DNA of 34,989 nucleotides. Source: Pseudomonadota bacterium (GTDB lineage: Bacteria; Pseudomonadota; Gammaproteobacteria; Burkholderiales; Ferrovaceae). Of the stretch, positions 18,535-25,907 are shown piece after piece (position 1 is the first letter of the stretch; each line of letters starts with the position of its first letter). The stretch lies in NCBI GenBank assembly GCA_028873535.1, contig JAGWIJ010000023.1, positions 1 to 34,989 on the forward strand, given 5' to 3'. The position numbers and the translations under genes were made by a program. A model generated the notes under the pieces. That model was not told the origin of the DNA, made no database searches, and was given only the letters and a program-made list of their open reading frames with translations.

Positions 18535-19845
18535 TCAGCCGTACTGCAGTGCCTGGGCCAGTGCTTTGCCCATCCACCAGCTGTCCAGCACGCCGGCGCT
18601 CTCGCGCACGCTGTGCATGGCCCACATCGGGGCGCCGACGTCGACCGTGGCAATGCCAAGACGCGACGCCACCAAGGGCCCGATGGTGCTGCCACACCCC
18701 AGCTCGCTGCGGTGCACATAGGACTGGAAGGGCACGCCGGCCGCTTCGCACCAGCCGATGAAGCGCGCCACGCTGGCGGATTCGCTGGCGTAGCGTTGCG
18801 ACACGTTGTGCTTGATGGCCGGGCCACCGTTGACCATCAGGTGATGCTGCGGCTCGTAGGCGGCCGGAAATCCGGGATTCCACGCATGCGCCATGTCGGC
18901 ACTGATGAACACGCTGCGCGCGCGCGCACGCGCAGCATCGCTGCCATGGGCGCCGAGCGCCGCCGCCACGCGTGCCAGCACGTCCTCGAACAGGCTGCCG
19001 GCGGCACCCACACTGCTGGCGCTGCCGACTTCCTCGTGGTCGAAAAAGGCGGCGACTGCGGTATGCGCCGGCTGCTCAACGCCCAGCAGGGCGCCCAGCG
19101 CAGCGTGCGTGGAGGCAAGATTGTCGATCCGGCTGGCGGCGATGAACTCCTGCCGTGCGCCCCACAGGCTGCCCGGCTGGGTGTCGCAGACCATCAGATC
19201 CCAGGCGACGATCTGCCCGGCGGGCACCCCCAACTGCTGGGCGAGCAAGGTGTCGAGAGGATCGTCGACCGCCCCGCCATCGAGCGCCAGCAGCAGCGGC
19301 AGCTCATGCTGGCGGTGCAACTTGAGCCCTTGCTCGTTGACCTCGCGGTTCATGTGGATGGCCAGATTTGCAATCCTTGCCAGCGGCTGGTCAAGGTGCA
19401 CCAGGCGCGCTTCGAAGCTGCGCCCGCTGCGCACCTGGACGCGGCCTGCCAGTCCCAGGTCACGGTCACTGAAGGTGGCCAGGATCGGGCCGCCATAGAC
19501 CTCGACGCCCAGCCTGAGCAGGCCGCCGCCGCGAATCAATGCGCGTGGCTTGAGGCGCAGTCCGGGCGAATCGGTGTGTGCGCCCGCCAGCCGGAAACCG
19601 GCGTGCGCCGGTGCGGCCGCTCCGGCGACGAAGGCAATCAGCGATGAGCCGCCGCGGATCACATAGTGCCGCCCGCCGGGACGCACCACCCAGTCGTCGC
19701 ACTCCTGGAGTTCGCGATAGCCGGCGCCTTCCAGCCGGCGGGCCAGGTTGCTCACGACATGCCAGGGCGAGGGACTGGCGTCGATGAACTGCAGCAGATC
19801 GCAGGCATGTTCGCGGGCGGCAAGGTCAGCGTCGGGAGAATTCAT
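18535..19845 (-). CDS. apeB: M18 family aminopeptidase
   Basis: 436 residues, typical for bacterial M18 (aspartyl aminopeptidase-like) enzymes. It removes N-terminal residues from peptides with a two-zinc centre. The expected ligands and catalytic residues are present: His90 in GAHTDSPGLRLKP, Asp241 in SRIDN, Glu271/Glu272 in DHEEVGS, Asp317 in ISADMAHA and His411 in APMWAMHSVRE. The start ATG has no clear Shine-Dalgarno, but the protein begins in the normal place relative to the family. A TATACT box lies 35-40 bases upstream. Divergent from the diheme cytochrome c gene. Confidence 0.94.
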   Translation of the reverse strand: MNSPDADLAAREHACDLLQFIDASPSPWHVVSNLARRLEGAGYRELQECDDWVVRPGGRHYVIRGGSSLIAFVAGAAAPAHAGFRLAGAHTDSPGLRLKPRALIRGGGLLRLGVEVYGGPILATFSDRDLGLAGRVQVRSGRSFEARLVHLDQPLARIANLAIHMNREVNEQGLKLHRQHELPLLLALDGGAVDDPLDTLLAQQLGVPAGQIVAWDLMVCDTQPGSLWGARQEFIAASRIDNLASTHAALGALLGVEQPAHTAVAAFFDHEEVGSASSVGAAGSLFEDVLARVAAALGAHGSDAARARARSVFISADMAHAWNPGFPAAYEPQHHLMVNGGPAIKHNVSQRYASESASVARFIGWCEAAGVPFQSYVHRSELGCGSTIGPLVASRLGIATVDVGAPMWAMHSVRESAGVLDSWWMGKALAQALQYG

Positions 19846-19879
19846 GGTGGAGGGATTGCGCTACCGGTTTGACGGCAAA

Positions 19880-19885
19880 AGTATA
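19880..19885 (-). promoter_or_regulatory. Likely -10 box for apeB
   Basis: TATACT on the minus strand, placing the RNA start about 28 bases before the apeB ATG. The -35 region (GGTCTG) is weak. Confidence 0.45.
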
Positions 19886-19911
19886 GCCTGGGCACGCGAT
19901 CGCAGACCGGC

Positions 19912-19925
19912 TTGACATGGATCAA
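19912..19925 (+). promoter_or_regulatory. FNR/ANR-type box upstream of the diheme cytochrome c gene
   Basis: TTGACATGGATCAA, nine of the ten defined bases of TTGAT-N4-ATCAA. It is centred about 151 bases before the cytochrome ATG. If it sits at -41.5, as in class II FNR promoters, RNA would start near 19960, where GACGAT (19948-19953) could serve as -10. The apeB promoter lies just to the left on the other strand, so the box might also affect apeB. Confidence 0.65.
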
Positions 19926-20069
19926 TGCGATTGGGTCCCGTTTCACTGACGATGTGCACTGCAATATGCGCCGCCGCACGCCAGGGCGGACGACACCCGA
20001 TGGCCAGCAGGGGGGAGGCCGGAGCCCCTGCGATGCCGCGAACGCGATCCGGCAACAGCAAGGTGGACC

Positions 20070-20687
20070 ATGAAATCGTATCGCCGTCTGGCAGCCCTTC
20101 TGGTCATGGCAATGGCCCCGCTCGCCACACTCGCCGAGGAGTCGCCGGCCGAAAGCGACCAGATCCGTCGCGTCGTGCACGTCTGCAGCGCGTGCCATGG
20201 CGAAGCCGGCAACAGCGGCAATCCCGCTTTTCCGCGGCTGGCTGGCCAGCCGGCCGACTATGTGATCGCACAGCTCGATGCCTTCCGCGACCAGAAGCGC
20301 TCCGAGAAGGATCCGCGCGCCTACATGTGGGGGGTCTCGGCGCTGCTCGATGACACGACCATCCAGCAACTCGGCAGCTATTACGCGCAGCAGACACCTG
20401 CCGCCGGTCGCGCCGGCGACCCGGCACTGATCGCCAAGGGCCGCACCATCTTCCAGGACGGCGTGCCGGCACGCGGCGTGCGCGCCTGCAGGAGCTGCCA
20501 CGGCGACAACGGCGAGGGCGTGACGGTGTTCCCGCGTCTGGCCGGTCAGCATGCCAGCTACGTCTACAGCCAGCTCAAGACTTTCGGCACACGACTGCGC
20601 CCGCACGGCCCGGTGATGGCCGCCGAGGTGCGCAACCTGAGCAACGACGAACTGCGTGCCGTGGCCGAGTACGTGCAATCACGCTGA
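20070..20687 (+). CDS. Periplasmic diheme cytochrome c (cytochrome c4 type)
   Basis: 205 residues with a Sec signal (about 1-22, ending TLA-E). Two class I heme-binding sites: C39-S-A-C42-H43 and C140-R-S-C143-H144. Each is followed by a matching FPRLAGQ block (55-60 and 154-160), showing the two-domain duplication of cytochrome c4. M86 (YMWG) and M183 (GPVMAAEV) are the likely axial methionines. Such proteins carry electrons from the bc1 complex to terminal oxidases or denitrification enzymes. A clear ribosome-binding site AGGTGGA precedes the ATG. It is a single-gene unit with an FNR-like box upstream and a rho-independent terminator downstream, which suggests oxygen-responsive expression. 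Confidence 0.93.
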   Translation: MKSYRRLAALLVMAMAPLATLAEESPAESDQIRRVVHVCSACHGEAGNSGNPAFPRLAGQPADYVIAQLDAFRDQKRSEKDPRAYMWGVSALLDDTTIQQLGSYYAQQTPAAGRAGDPALIAKGRTIFQDGVPARGVRACRSCHGDNGEGVTVFPRLAGQHASYVYSQLKTFGTRLRPHGPVMAAEVRNLSNDELRAVAEYVQSR

Positions 20688-20704
20688 ATTTGCGGTGAGC
20701 CTTT

Positions 20705-20741
20705 GCGGCGCCGCAGCCTGGGCTGCCGCGCCGCTTTTTTT
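20705..20741 (+). terminator. Rho-independent terminator of the cytochrome c gene
   Basis: A 14-base stem with one mismatch (20705-20718 with 20721-20734), a 2-base TG closing turn and seven T residues (20735-20741). It begins 18 bases after the cytochrome stop. There is no T-tract in the other direction, so it serves only the plus strand, while the CoA-transferase gene ends just beyond it. Confidence 0.9.
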
Positions 20742-20744
20742 GCC

Positions 20745-22106
20745 TCAGCCCGCCAGGGCCACCTCGAAATCGCAGCCGGTGCGCGCGCGCACCGTCGCAA
20801 GATCGGTGCCGTTGAGCAGTTCGATCAGTTGCAGGCCGCCACCCGGCTTGACCCGGAATACGGCAAGCTCGGTGATGATCATCTCGACCACGCGGCGGCC
20901 GGTCAGCGGCAGTGCGCATTCCTTGAGGATTTTCGGGCTGCCGTCCTTGCTGCTGTGCTCCATCAGCACGATCACGCGCTTCACGCCGGACACCAGGTCC
21001 ATGGCCCCACCCGGCCCCTTCACCATCTTGCCGGGGACCATGAAATTCGCCAGATCGCCGTGTTCGGAGACTTCCAGCCCGCCCAGGATCGAAAGGTCGA
21101 TGTGCCCGCCGCGGATCATCGCGAACGAGTCCGCGCTGGAGAAGAAGCTGGCCCCACTGGCGGTGGTGATGGTCTGCTTGCCGGCGTTGATCAGGTCAGG
21201 ATCGACCGCCGCCTCGTCGGGAAACGGTCCGATGCCAAGCAGCCCGTTCTCGGACTGCAGGATCACGCGCATGCCCGCCGGAATGTAGTTGGCGACCAGG
21301 GTCGGAATGCCGATTCCCAGGTTGACGTAGTAGCCGTCGCGCAGCTCCTGGGCCGCGCGCCGGGCCATGGCGTCGCGCACCGGCGAATCCTTCTTGCCGA
21401 GTGCCGAACTGCCCTGCGCCGTGGTGCGGAATTCGATGCGCTTCTCGTAGCTCGCGCCCTGGAAGATGCGGTCCACGTAGATCCCCGGCGTGTGGATCTG
21501 GTCGGGATCCAGGCTGCCCTCCGCGACCAGTTCCTCGACTTCGGCGATGCACACCTTGCCGCAGGTGGCGATCATCGGATTGAAATTGCGCGAAGTCTTG
21601 CGGTAGACCAGGTTTCCCGCGGTATCGCCCTTCCACGCCTTGACGATCGAGATGTCCGACTTCAGCGCCGTCTCCAGCACGAACTCGCGGCCATCGAACA
21701 GCTTGGTCTGCTTGCCGTGGGCGATCTGCGTCCCGGCCGCCGTGGGCGTGTAGAAGCCGGGGATTCCGGCCCCGCCGGCGCGCAGCCGCTCGGCCAGCGT
21801 GCCCTGTGGCGTCAGTTCGAGCTCGAGTTCGCCGGCCAGCACCTGACGTTCGAACTCCTTGTTCTCGCCCACGTAGGACGCGACCACCTTGCGCACCTGG
21901 CGGTTGTTGAGCAGCATGCCCATCCCGAAGCCATCCACGCCGGCGTTGTTGCCCAGGATGGTCAGGCCCTTGATACCGGAGGCAGCGAGCGCCGCAATCA
22001 GGTTTTCCGGGATTCCGCACAGACCGAAGCCCCCGGCAGCGATGGTGAGGTTGTCGCCCAGCAGGTCCTGCAGGGCGGTCGCGGCGTCGGGATAGACTTT
22101 CTTCAA
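20745..22106 (-). CDS. 3-oxoacid CoA-transferase, fused alpha and beta subunits (SCOT-like)
   Basis: 453 residues from a TTG start. It transfers CoA from succinyl-CoA to acetoacetate or another 3-oxoacid. The alpha part (about 1-225) has [30 protein letters not shown] and [22 protein letters not shown]. The beta part (from about 245) has [22 protein letters not shown] and the catalytic Glu286 in [10 protein letters not shown]. The two are joined by a short linker, as in the mitochondrial enzyme; many bacteria keep separate scoA and scoB genes. The TTG at 22106 is preceded by AGGAG at the right distance and gives [11 protein letters not shown]. The ATG at 22160 lies across the promoter (TATACT at 22140-22145), so it is rejected. 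Confidence 0.93.
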   Translation of the reverse strand: MKKVYPDAATALQDLLGDNLTIAAGGFGLCGIPENLIAALAASGIKGLTILGNNAGVDGFGMGMLLNNRQVRKVVASYVGENKEFERQVLAGELELELTPQGTLAERLRAGGAGIPGFYTPTAAGTQIAHGKQTKLFDGREFVLETALKSDISIVKAWKGDTAGNLVYRKTSRNFNPMIATCGKVCIAEVEELVAEGSLDPDQIHTPGIYVDRIFQGASYEKRIEFRTTAQGSSALGKKDSPVRDAMARRAAQELRDGYYVNLGIGIPTLVANYIPAGMRVILQSENGLLGIGPFPDEAAVDPDLINAGKQTITTASGASFFSSADSFAMIRGGHIDLSILGGLEVSEHGDLANFMVPGKMVKGPGGAMDLVSGVKRVIVLMEHSSKDGSPKILKECALPLTGRRVVEMIITELAVFRVKPGGGLQLIELLNGTDLATVRARTGCDFEVALAG

Positions 22107-22139
22107 GATCGGGCTCCTGGCGGGAAATTGGTGCGCCAC

Positions 22140-22169
22140 AGTATAGAATGGCGCCGGCAAGATGGTGAA
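22140..22169 (-). promoter_or_regulatory. Promoter of the CoA-transferase gene
   Basis: Minus-strand TATACT (-10, 22145-22140) and TTCACC (-35, 22169-22164; four of six consensus bases) with an 18-base spacer. RNA would start near 22133, leaving a 5' leader of about 27 bases before the TTG. The -35 lies inside the palindrome described next. Confidence 0.5.
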
Positions 22170-22178
22170 CTTTCACCA
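22163..22178. promoter_or_regulatory. 16-base palindrome, candidate operator between divergent genes
   Basis: TGGTGAACTTTCACCA: perfect 7-base arms around a CT centre. It covers the -35 of the CoA-transferase promoter and lies 9 bases before TAGAAT (22187-22192), a possible -10 for the SnoaL-like gene on plus. One bound dimer could control both directions. The regulator is not in the window. Confidence 0.5.
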
Positions 22179-22239
22179 GCTGTGGATAGAATCGGGCGGT
22201 CCGATCCAGGCCGCCCCCTAACGTCACCCGAGCATCGCC

Positions 22240-22680
22240 ATGTCACCGCGCCAGTTCGCCACCGCCGATGAAGCTGAAATGGCCTTCTACGAAGCCCTCG
22301 AGCAGGGCGACGTGGAAGCCGTCATGGCGGTCTGGGCCACCGACGAGGAACTGGTGTGCATCCACCCGGGCGGGCCACGCATCGAAGGCTATGATGCCAT
22401 CCGCGAGAGCTGGCGACACATCCTGGGCCCGGGCAATCGCCTGTCGATCCGCCTGTCGGACATCCAGCGCTTCGAGGGCATGCTGTACGCCGTCCACGTG
22501 GTGTGCGAATGGGCGGCCGATCCCGCCAATCCGCGCCAGAACCCGCCGGTGTTCTGCACCAACGCCTTCCTGCTGACCGATCGCGGCTGGCGCATGGTGC
22601 TGCATCACGCGTCGCCAGCGCCGCGCCTTGCGATCGGTGTCGATGCCGAGCCGCGCGAGGTGCGCGGCCTGCTGCACTGA
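22240..22680 (+). CDS. SnoaL-like / NTF2-fold protein (DUF4440 type)
   Basis: 146 residues. N-terminal helix ATADEAEMAFYEALEQGDVEAVMAVWA, then ELVCIHPGGPRIEGYDAIRESW and a beta-rich C-terminal half (RLSIRLSDIQRF, AVHVVCEWAA, CTNAFLLTDRGWRMVLHHASPAP). This is the NTF2-like cone fold seen in SnoaL and DUF4440 proteins, which include isomerases, hydratases and many proteins of unknown role. The HPGG and HHAS histidines could line a pocket or bind metal, but no specific activity can be claimed. Divergent from the CoA-transferase, convergent with the GGDEF gene (13 bases between stops). Confidence 0.85.
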   Translation: MSPRQFATADEAEMAFYEALEQGDVEAVMAVWATDEELVCIHPGGPRIEGYDAIRESWRHILGPGNRLSIRLSDIQRFEGMLYAVHVVCEWAADPANPRQNPPVFCTNAFLLTDRGWRMVLHHASPAPRLAIGVDAEPREVRGLLH

Positions 22681-22693
22681 GCGCAGCGCGCCG

Positions 22694-24178
22694 TCAGGCC
22701 ACGACCACGCGGTTCTTGCCGTTGCGCTTGGCCTGGTACATGCCACGATCGGCACGTTCGATCGCCGCCAGGGGGTCCTCGTCGGGGCTCAGCATGGCCA
22801 CGCCCGCCGAGAACGTGATCACGATGCGCCGGCTGTCGGCCATGAACAGTTCGCGCGTCAGCGCGCGTTGCAGCTTGCGGATCGCGTTGACACCGTCGTC
22901 CAGCGTGGTGTCGGGCAGCAGGATCACGAATTCCTCACCGCCGTAGCGGCACAGCGTGTCGTGGGCGCGCAGCACTGCACGCGCCATGTCGGCCAGATGC
23001 GCCAGCGCAGCGTCGCCGGTGGGATGGCCGTGCTGGTCATTGATGACCTTGAAGTTGTCGATGTCGAGCAGCGCGATCGACAGCGGGCTGTCGACCCGCC
23101 GCGCGCGCGCGACTTCGCGTACCAGCGCCTCGTCCAGGCCCTTGCGGTTGAGTGCGCCGGTCAGTGCATCGTGACGGTTGGCCAGCGACAGCGCCTCGAG
23201 CTCGCGCCGCAGGCGACCCAGTTCGGCCTCGGACTCGGCCATCCGTGCATGCATGCCCTGCAGCTCCTCGCTCATCGCTCCGGTGCGTGCCGCCATGTCG
23301 TGCAGATCGGTCTGCGCGCCCTGCAGCAGGGAACGCGCCTGCGGCAGGTCCTCGCAGTCCAGCAGGCCGGCTGCCGTCACCGCCAGCGACTCGGTGCGCG
23401 CCTGACTGAGTTCGGCCATGCCGGCCAGCTGGACGACGAAAGTGCTGAACAGCTGCCGGCTCTCATCCTGGGCGGTCTCGGTGGCCCGCTTGAGTTCGCC
23501 CTGCTTGAAAGCGAGATCCTTGATGCGGCGCTGCAGATCGTCCAGCCGGCGCAGCGTGAGCGGCGGCTCGCAGGCCCCCACCAGCAGCGCGATCTGCTGC
23601 TCCATCCAGGCATCGCCCAGGCTGCACGCAGCGATGTTCTGGAACACCATGCGCAGCATGCCCAGCAGCGAATGGCGTACCTCGGCCTGCTCCTCGCAGA
23701 CGAAGGCCAGTCGGCTGTTGAATTCCTGCAGGCGCGCATTGAGGCCGGCCAGCGGCTCGCCGGCAGCCAGTGCGCGGCATTCCTGCGCCAGGCGCGCGGC
23801 ATCGCCCAGCACCTGGACGTCGTCATCGCCAAGTGCCGGCTGGATGTGTTCGATCAGGATGGCGAGCTGCTCCAGCAGGCGCGCGCGTCCGCCGTCCTTG
23901 CCGGGTCTGCCGGCGTCGATCAGGGCACGCAGCGCACGTTCCCAGTCGCCGGCACGGGCCTGGCGGACGCAGTCGTCGCGCAGCGCGTCGTCCAGCCAGC
24001 CAGCCGAGGCAAGCGCTGCGGTCAGTGCCCGCAGCGCGCGGTCGCGCACCACCGGCGCACCCGACAGCTCGTTGAAGATGGCGGTGTAGTTCTCGGGCGT
24101 CGGCGACAGCTTGCGCACCGCCAGGGTGCGCAGCGTTTCACGTGCCAGTTCGGGGGGCGAATGTTCGGACACGGCCAT
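22694..24178 (-). CDS. Diguanylate cyclase (GGDEF domain) with helical N-terminal region
   Basis: 494 residues. The C-terminal GGDEF domain (from about 330) has DALTGALNRKGLDEAL, LDIDNFKVINDQHGHPTGD and an active site GGEEF at 413-417. The inhibitory I-site RxxD (R404-D407) lies five residues before it, so product inhibition is expected. It should make c-di-GMP from two GTP. The N-terminus carries LRTLAVRKLSPTPENYTAIFNEL, a segment found at the start of other proteobacterial cyclases such as Pseudomonas DgcP. Residues about 60-330 are helical, with a probable coiled coil just before the catalytic domain. No transmembrane segment is seen, so it is likely cytosolic. Its ATG lies 7 bases after the EAL gene stop, so the two are co-transcribed. 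Confidence 0.93.
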   Translation of the reverse strand: MAVSEHSPPELARETLRTLAVRKLSPTPENYTAIFNELSGAPVVRDRALRALTAALASAGWLDDALRDDCVRQARAGDWERALRALIDAGRPGKDGGRARLLEQLAILIEHIQPALGDDDVQVLGDAARLAQECRALAAGEPLAGLNARLQEFNSRLAFVCEEQAEVRHSLLGMLRMVFQNIAACSLGDAWMEQQIALLVGACEPPLTLRRLDDLQRRIKDLAFKQGELKRATETAQDESRQLFSTFVVQLAGMAELSQARTESLAVTAAGLLDCEDLPQARSLLQGAQTDLHDMAARTGAMSEELQGMHARMAESEAELGRLRRELEALSLANRHDALTGALNRKGLDEALVREVARARRVDSPLSIALLDIDNFKVINDQHGHPTGDAALAHLADMARAVLRAHDTLCRYGGEEFVILLPDTTLDDGVNAIRKLQRALTRELFMADSRRIVITFSAGVAMLSPDEDPLAAIERADRGMYQAKRNGKNRVVVA

Positions 24179-24185
24179 GAGGTCC

Positions 24186-25574
24186 TCACTCGCTCCAGGC
24201 GAAGTCGCCACAGGCCACGCGCCAGCCAGGGTGCCCGTCGACGCGCACCGGGACGGCAATCGCCACCGTGACGCACAGCTGGCGACCGAGCAGCTGCCGG
24301 TGCGGACGCGAGGCCTGCACCTGTCCGGGCTTTTCCAGCGCCTGGTTGAAATAGGGACGCTGCAGCCAGCACACGCCGTCGGCGTCATCCATGGGATGCC
24401 CGGCACCCACTGGCGCGGCTGCCTGGGTGCGGCGGCCGAGCTGCCGACCCTGCTCGTCCAGCAACCAGCACGACTGGGCACCCTCGATGCCCAGGAAGGC
24501 CTGGGCGGCCTGTGCGAAGCGGCACGCCTCGGTGCTGTCGCCAGCATCCTGCCAGCCGGTCACGTCCTTGCCGACCAGGGCGGCCGCCAGCGACTGCATG
24601 GCTTCGCGGAACGGCCGCGCGCGGTCGTCCTGATGGCATTGGCGGCGTTCGCGCCATGCCGCGAGTTCGCGCGGCAGACTGCGCAAAGGATCCGGACTGT
24701 GCCAGGGCGCGCGCAGATCACTGTCGGGACGGCCGAACAGGTAGCCTTGCACCAGTTCGGCGTCGCAATCGATCGCGACCATGGCCTCGGCATGGGTCTC
24801 GACGCCCTCCACCAGCACGATGGCGCCGCACTCGTGCAGCAGCGACACCATCTGCGCCATGATCCGCGCCGCGCTGGCGTCGCAGGCGGCGCGCGCCACC
24901 AGCGTGCGGTCGATCTTGACGATGTCCGGCCGCATGCGCCAGACGCGGTCGAAATTGGAATGCCCCGCGCCGAAGTCGTCGATGGCGATCAGCAGCCCGG
25001 CGTCGCGCGCCAGCCCGATCGAGGCTGCCAGCATGGCAGGGTCCGCGGCCTCGGCTTCGAGCACCTCGAGCACCAACGTGCCTTCGCTCAGCGCGTAGTG
25101 GCGCTGCAGTTCACGCCACTGCGCGGCGCCCCCTTCCTGTCCCAGCAGTTGGAAGGCCATGGGATGCACGTTCAGGAACAGCCATTCCGGCACCACGGGC
25201 GGGCCGCGCTGCCGGCTGCGCTGCGACCAGCTTTCCAGATGCACCAGGCGGCTCAGCCGGTCGCAGTCGCACAGCTGCTGCTCGTCCTCGCAGGCACTGA
25301 ACACCTCGACGGGCGAGACTGGCTGGCCGGCAGATGTGCTTGCGCGCAGCAGCGCCTCGTGTCCGACCAGGCGTCCATGAGGAATGCTGTAGATGGGCTG
25401 GAAGTGGCTGTCCAGCAGGAAAGGACCGAAGCGCACCCCGGTCTGGTCGCGGTCGGACGCCACGCGGCCGCCGGCCACCGGGATCGGGGCAGGGAAATCG
25501 CGCGTTGGCACTGACGGAACGTGCAAGGGCATGACGGACGGCGGGACGGCAGGAATGACTTCTACTACGGCCAC
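24186..25574 (-). CDS. EAL-domain c-di-GMP phosphodiesterase with C-terminal sensor-like region
   Basis: 462 residues from a GTG at 25574 that has AAAGGA about 10 bases upstream. The frame is open to an ATG at 25634, and another ATG lies at 25532; the first codons after 25634 are unusually AT-rich for this genome, so I doubt they are coding. The EAL domain (about 45-290) keeps its main catalytic parts: EALLR (Glu73), FLNVHP (Asn135), VLEVLE (Glu170), IDDFGAG (Asp199-Asp200), IVKIDR (Lys220) and VEGVET (Glu256, Glu259). It should hydrolyse c-di-GMP. The last ~130 residues (SCWLLDEQGRQLGR, QLCVTVAIAVPVRVDG) look like a small Cache- or PAS-like ligand domain. It lies directly downstream of the conjugation cluster and upstream of the GGDEF gene. 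Confidence 0.88.
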   Translation of the reverse strand: MAVVEVIPAVPPSVMPLHVPSVPTRDFPAPIPVAGGRVASDRDQTGVRFGPFLLDSHFQPIYSIPHGRLVGHEALLRASTSAGQPVSPVEVFSACEDEQQLCDCDRLSRLVHLESWSQRSRQRGPPVVPEWLFLNVHPMAFQLLGQEGGAAQWRELQRHYALSEGTLVLEVLEAEAADPAMLAASIGLARDAGLLIAIDDFGAGHSNFDRVWRMRPDIVKIDRTLVARAACDASAARIMAQMVSLLHECGAIVLVEGVETHAEAMVAIDCDAELVQGYLFGRPDSDLRAPWHSPDPLRSLPRELAAWRERRQCHQDDRARPFREAMQSLAAALVGKDVTGWQDAGDSTEACRFAQAAQAFLGIEGAQSCWLLDEQGRQLGRRTQAAAPVGAGHPMDDADGVCWLQRPYFNQALEKPGQVQASRPHRQLLGRQLCVTVAIAVPVRVDGHPGWRVACGDFAWSE

Positions 25575-25655
25575 AAGCGGGCGATCCTTTAAGCCAGGAC
25601 TGTCAGGCACCGTAAAAGTCCTTCGCTTTACCATGTTTCCACAGCACGGTGGCGT

Positions 25656-25901
25656 TCAGGAAATCCAAAGGCGCCGCGCGATCCACAGCAACCACAGCGG
25701 AATTGCAAGCGGCGCAGCCAGGGTGGACCAGGGGTGTTCAAGCAGATGCACCGCCAGGGCCCACCAGAAGGCCAGCCGGCGCTGCCGGCGCCAGCGTACC
25801 GGCAGCGTTCTGGGGCAATCGGGATCACGCCAGCAGCGCCGCCAGCGCCAGACCAGCCGGCGGCGCTCGCCTGGGTCCGGCCACCAGCGCGACGCACCCA
25901 C
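25656..25901 (-). CDS. Small Trp/Arg-rich membrane protein at the end of the trb cluster
   Basis: 81 residues from a GTG 6 bases after the trbL stop. The composition is striking: 12 Trp and 16 Arg. The first ~42 residues are strongly basic (WWPDPGERRR, VWRWRRCWRDPDCP), and residues 43-80 are hydrophobic (LAFWWALAVHLL, then LAAPLAIPLWLLWIA), enough for one or two membrane passes with the basic part in the cytoplasm. I recognise no family. Tight spacing and shared strand with trbL support it as a real gene; a competing longer frame here (25628-25978) has no such features. It might be an accessory assembly or exclusion factor, but nothing in the sequence proves that. Confidence 0.65.
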   Translation of the reverse strand: MGASRWWPDPGERRRLVWRWRRCWRDPDCPRTLPVRWRRQRRLAFWWALAVHLLEHPWSTLAAPLAIPLWLLWIARRLWIS

Positions 25902-25907
25902 GGCCGC

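Noticed and set aside
25540..25640. c-di-GMP riboswitch in front of the EAL gene
   Set aside because: The conserved GEMM-type core and tetraloop-receptor pairings could not be found.
25533..25655. Attachment site or tRNA end marking the edge of the mobile element
   Set aside because: I looked for a direct repeat or tRNA 3' end and saw none; the other end of the element is outside the window, so no repeat can be matched.
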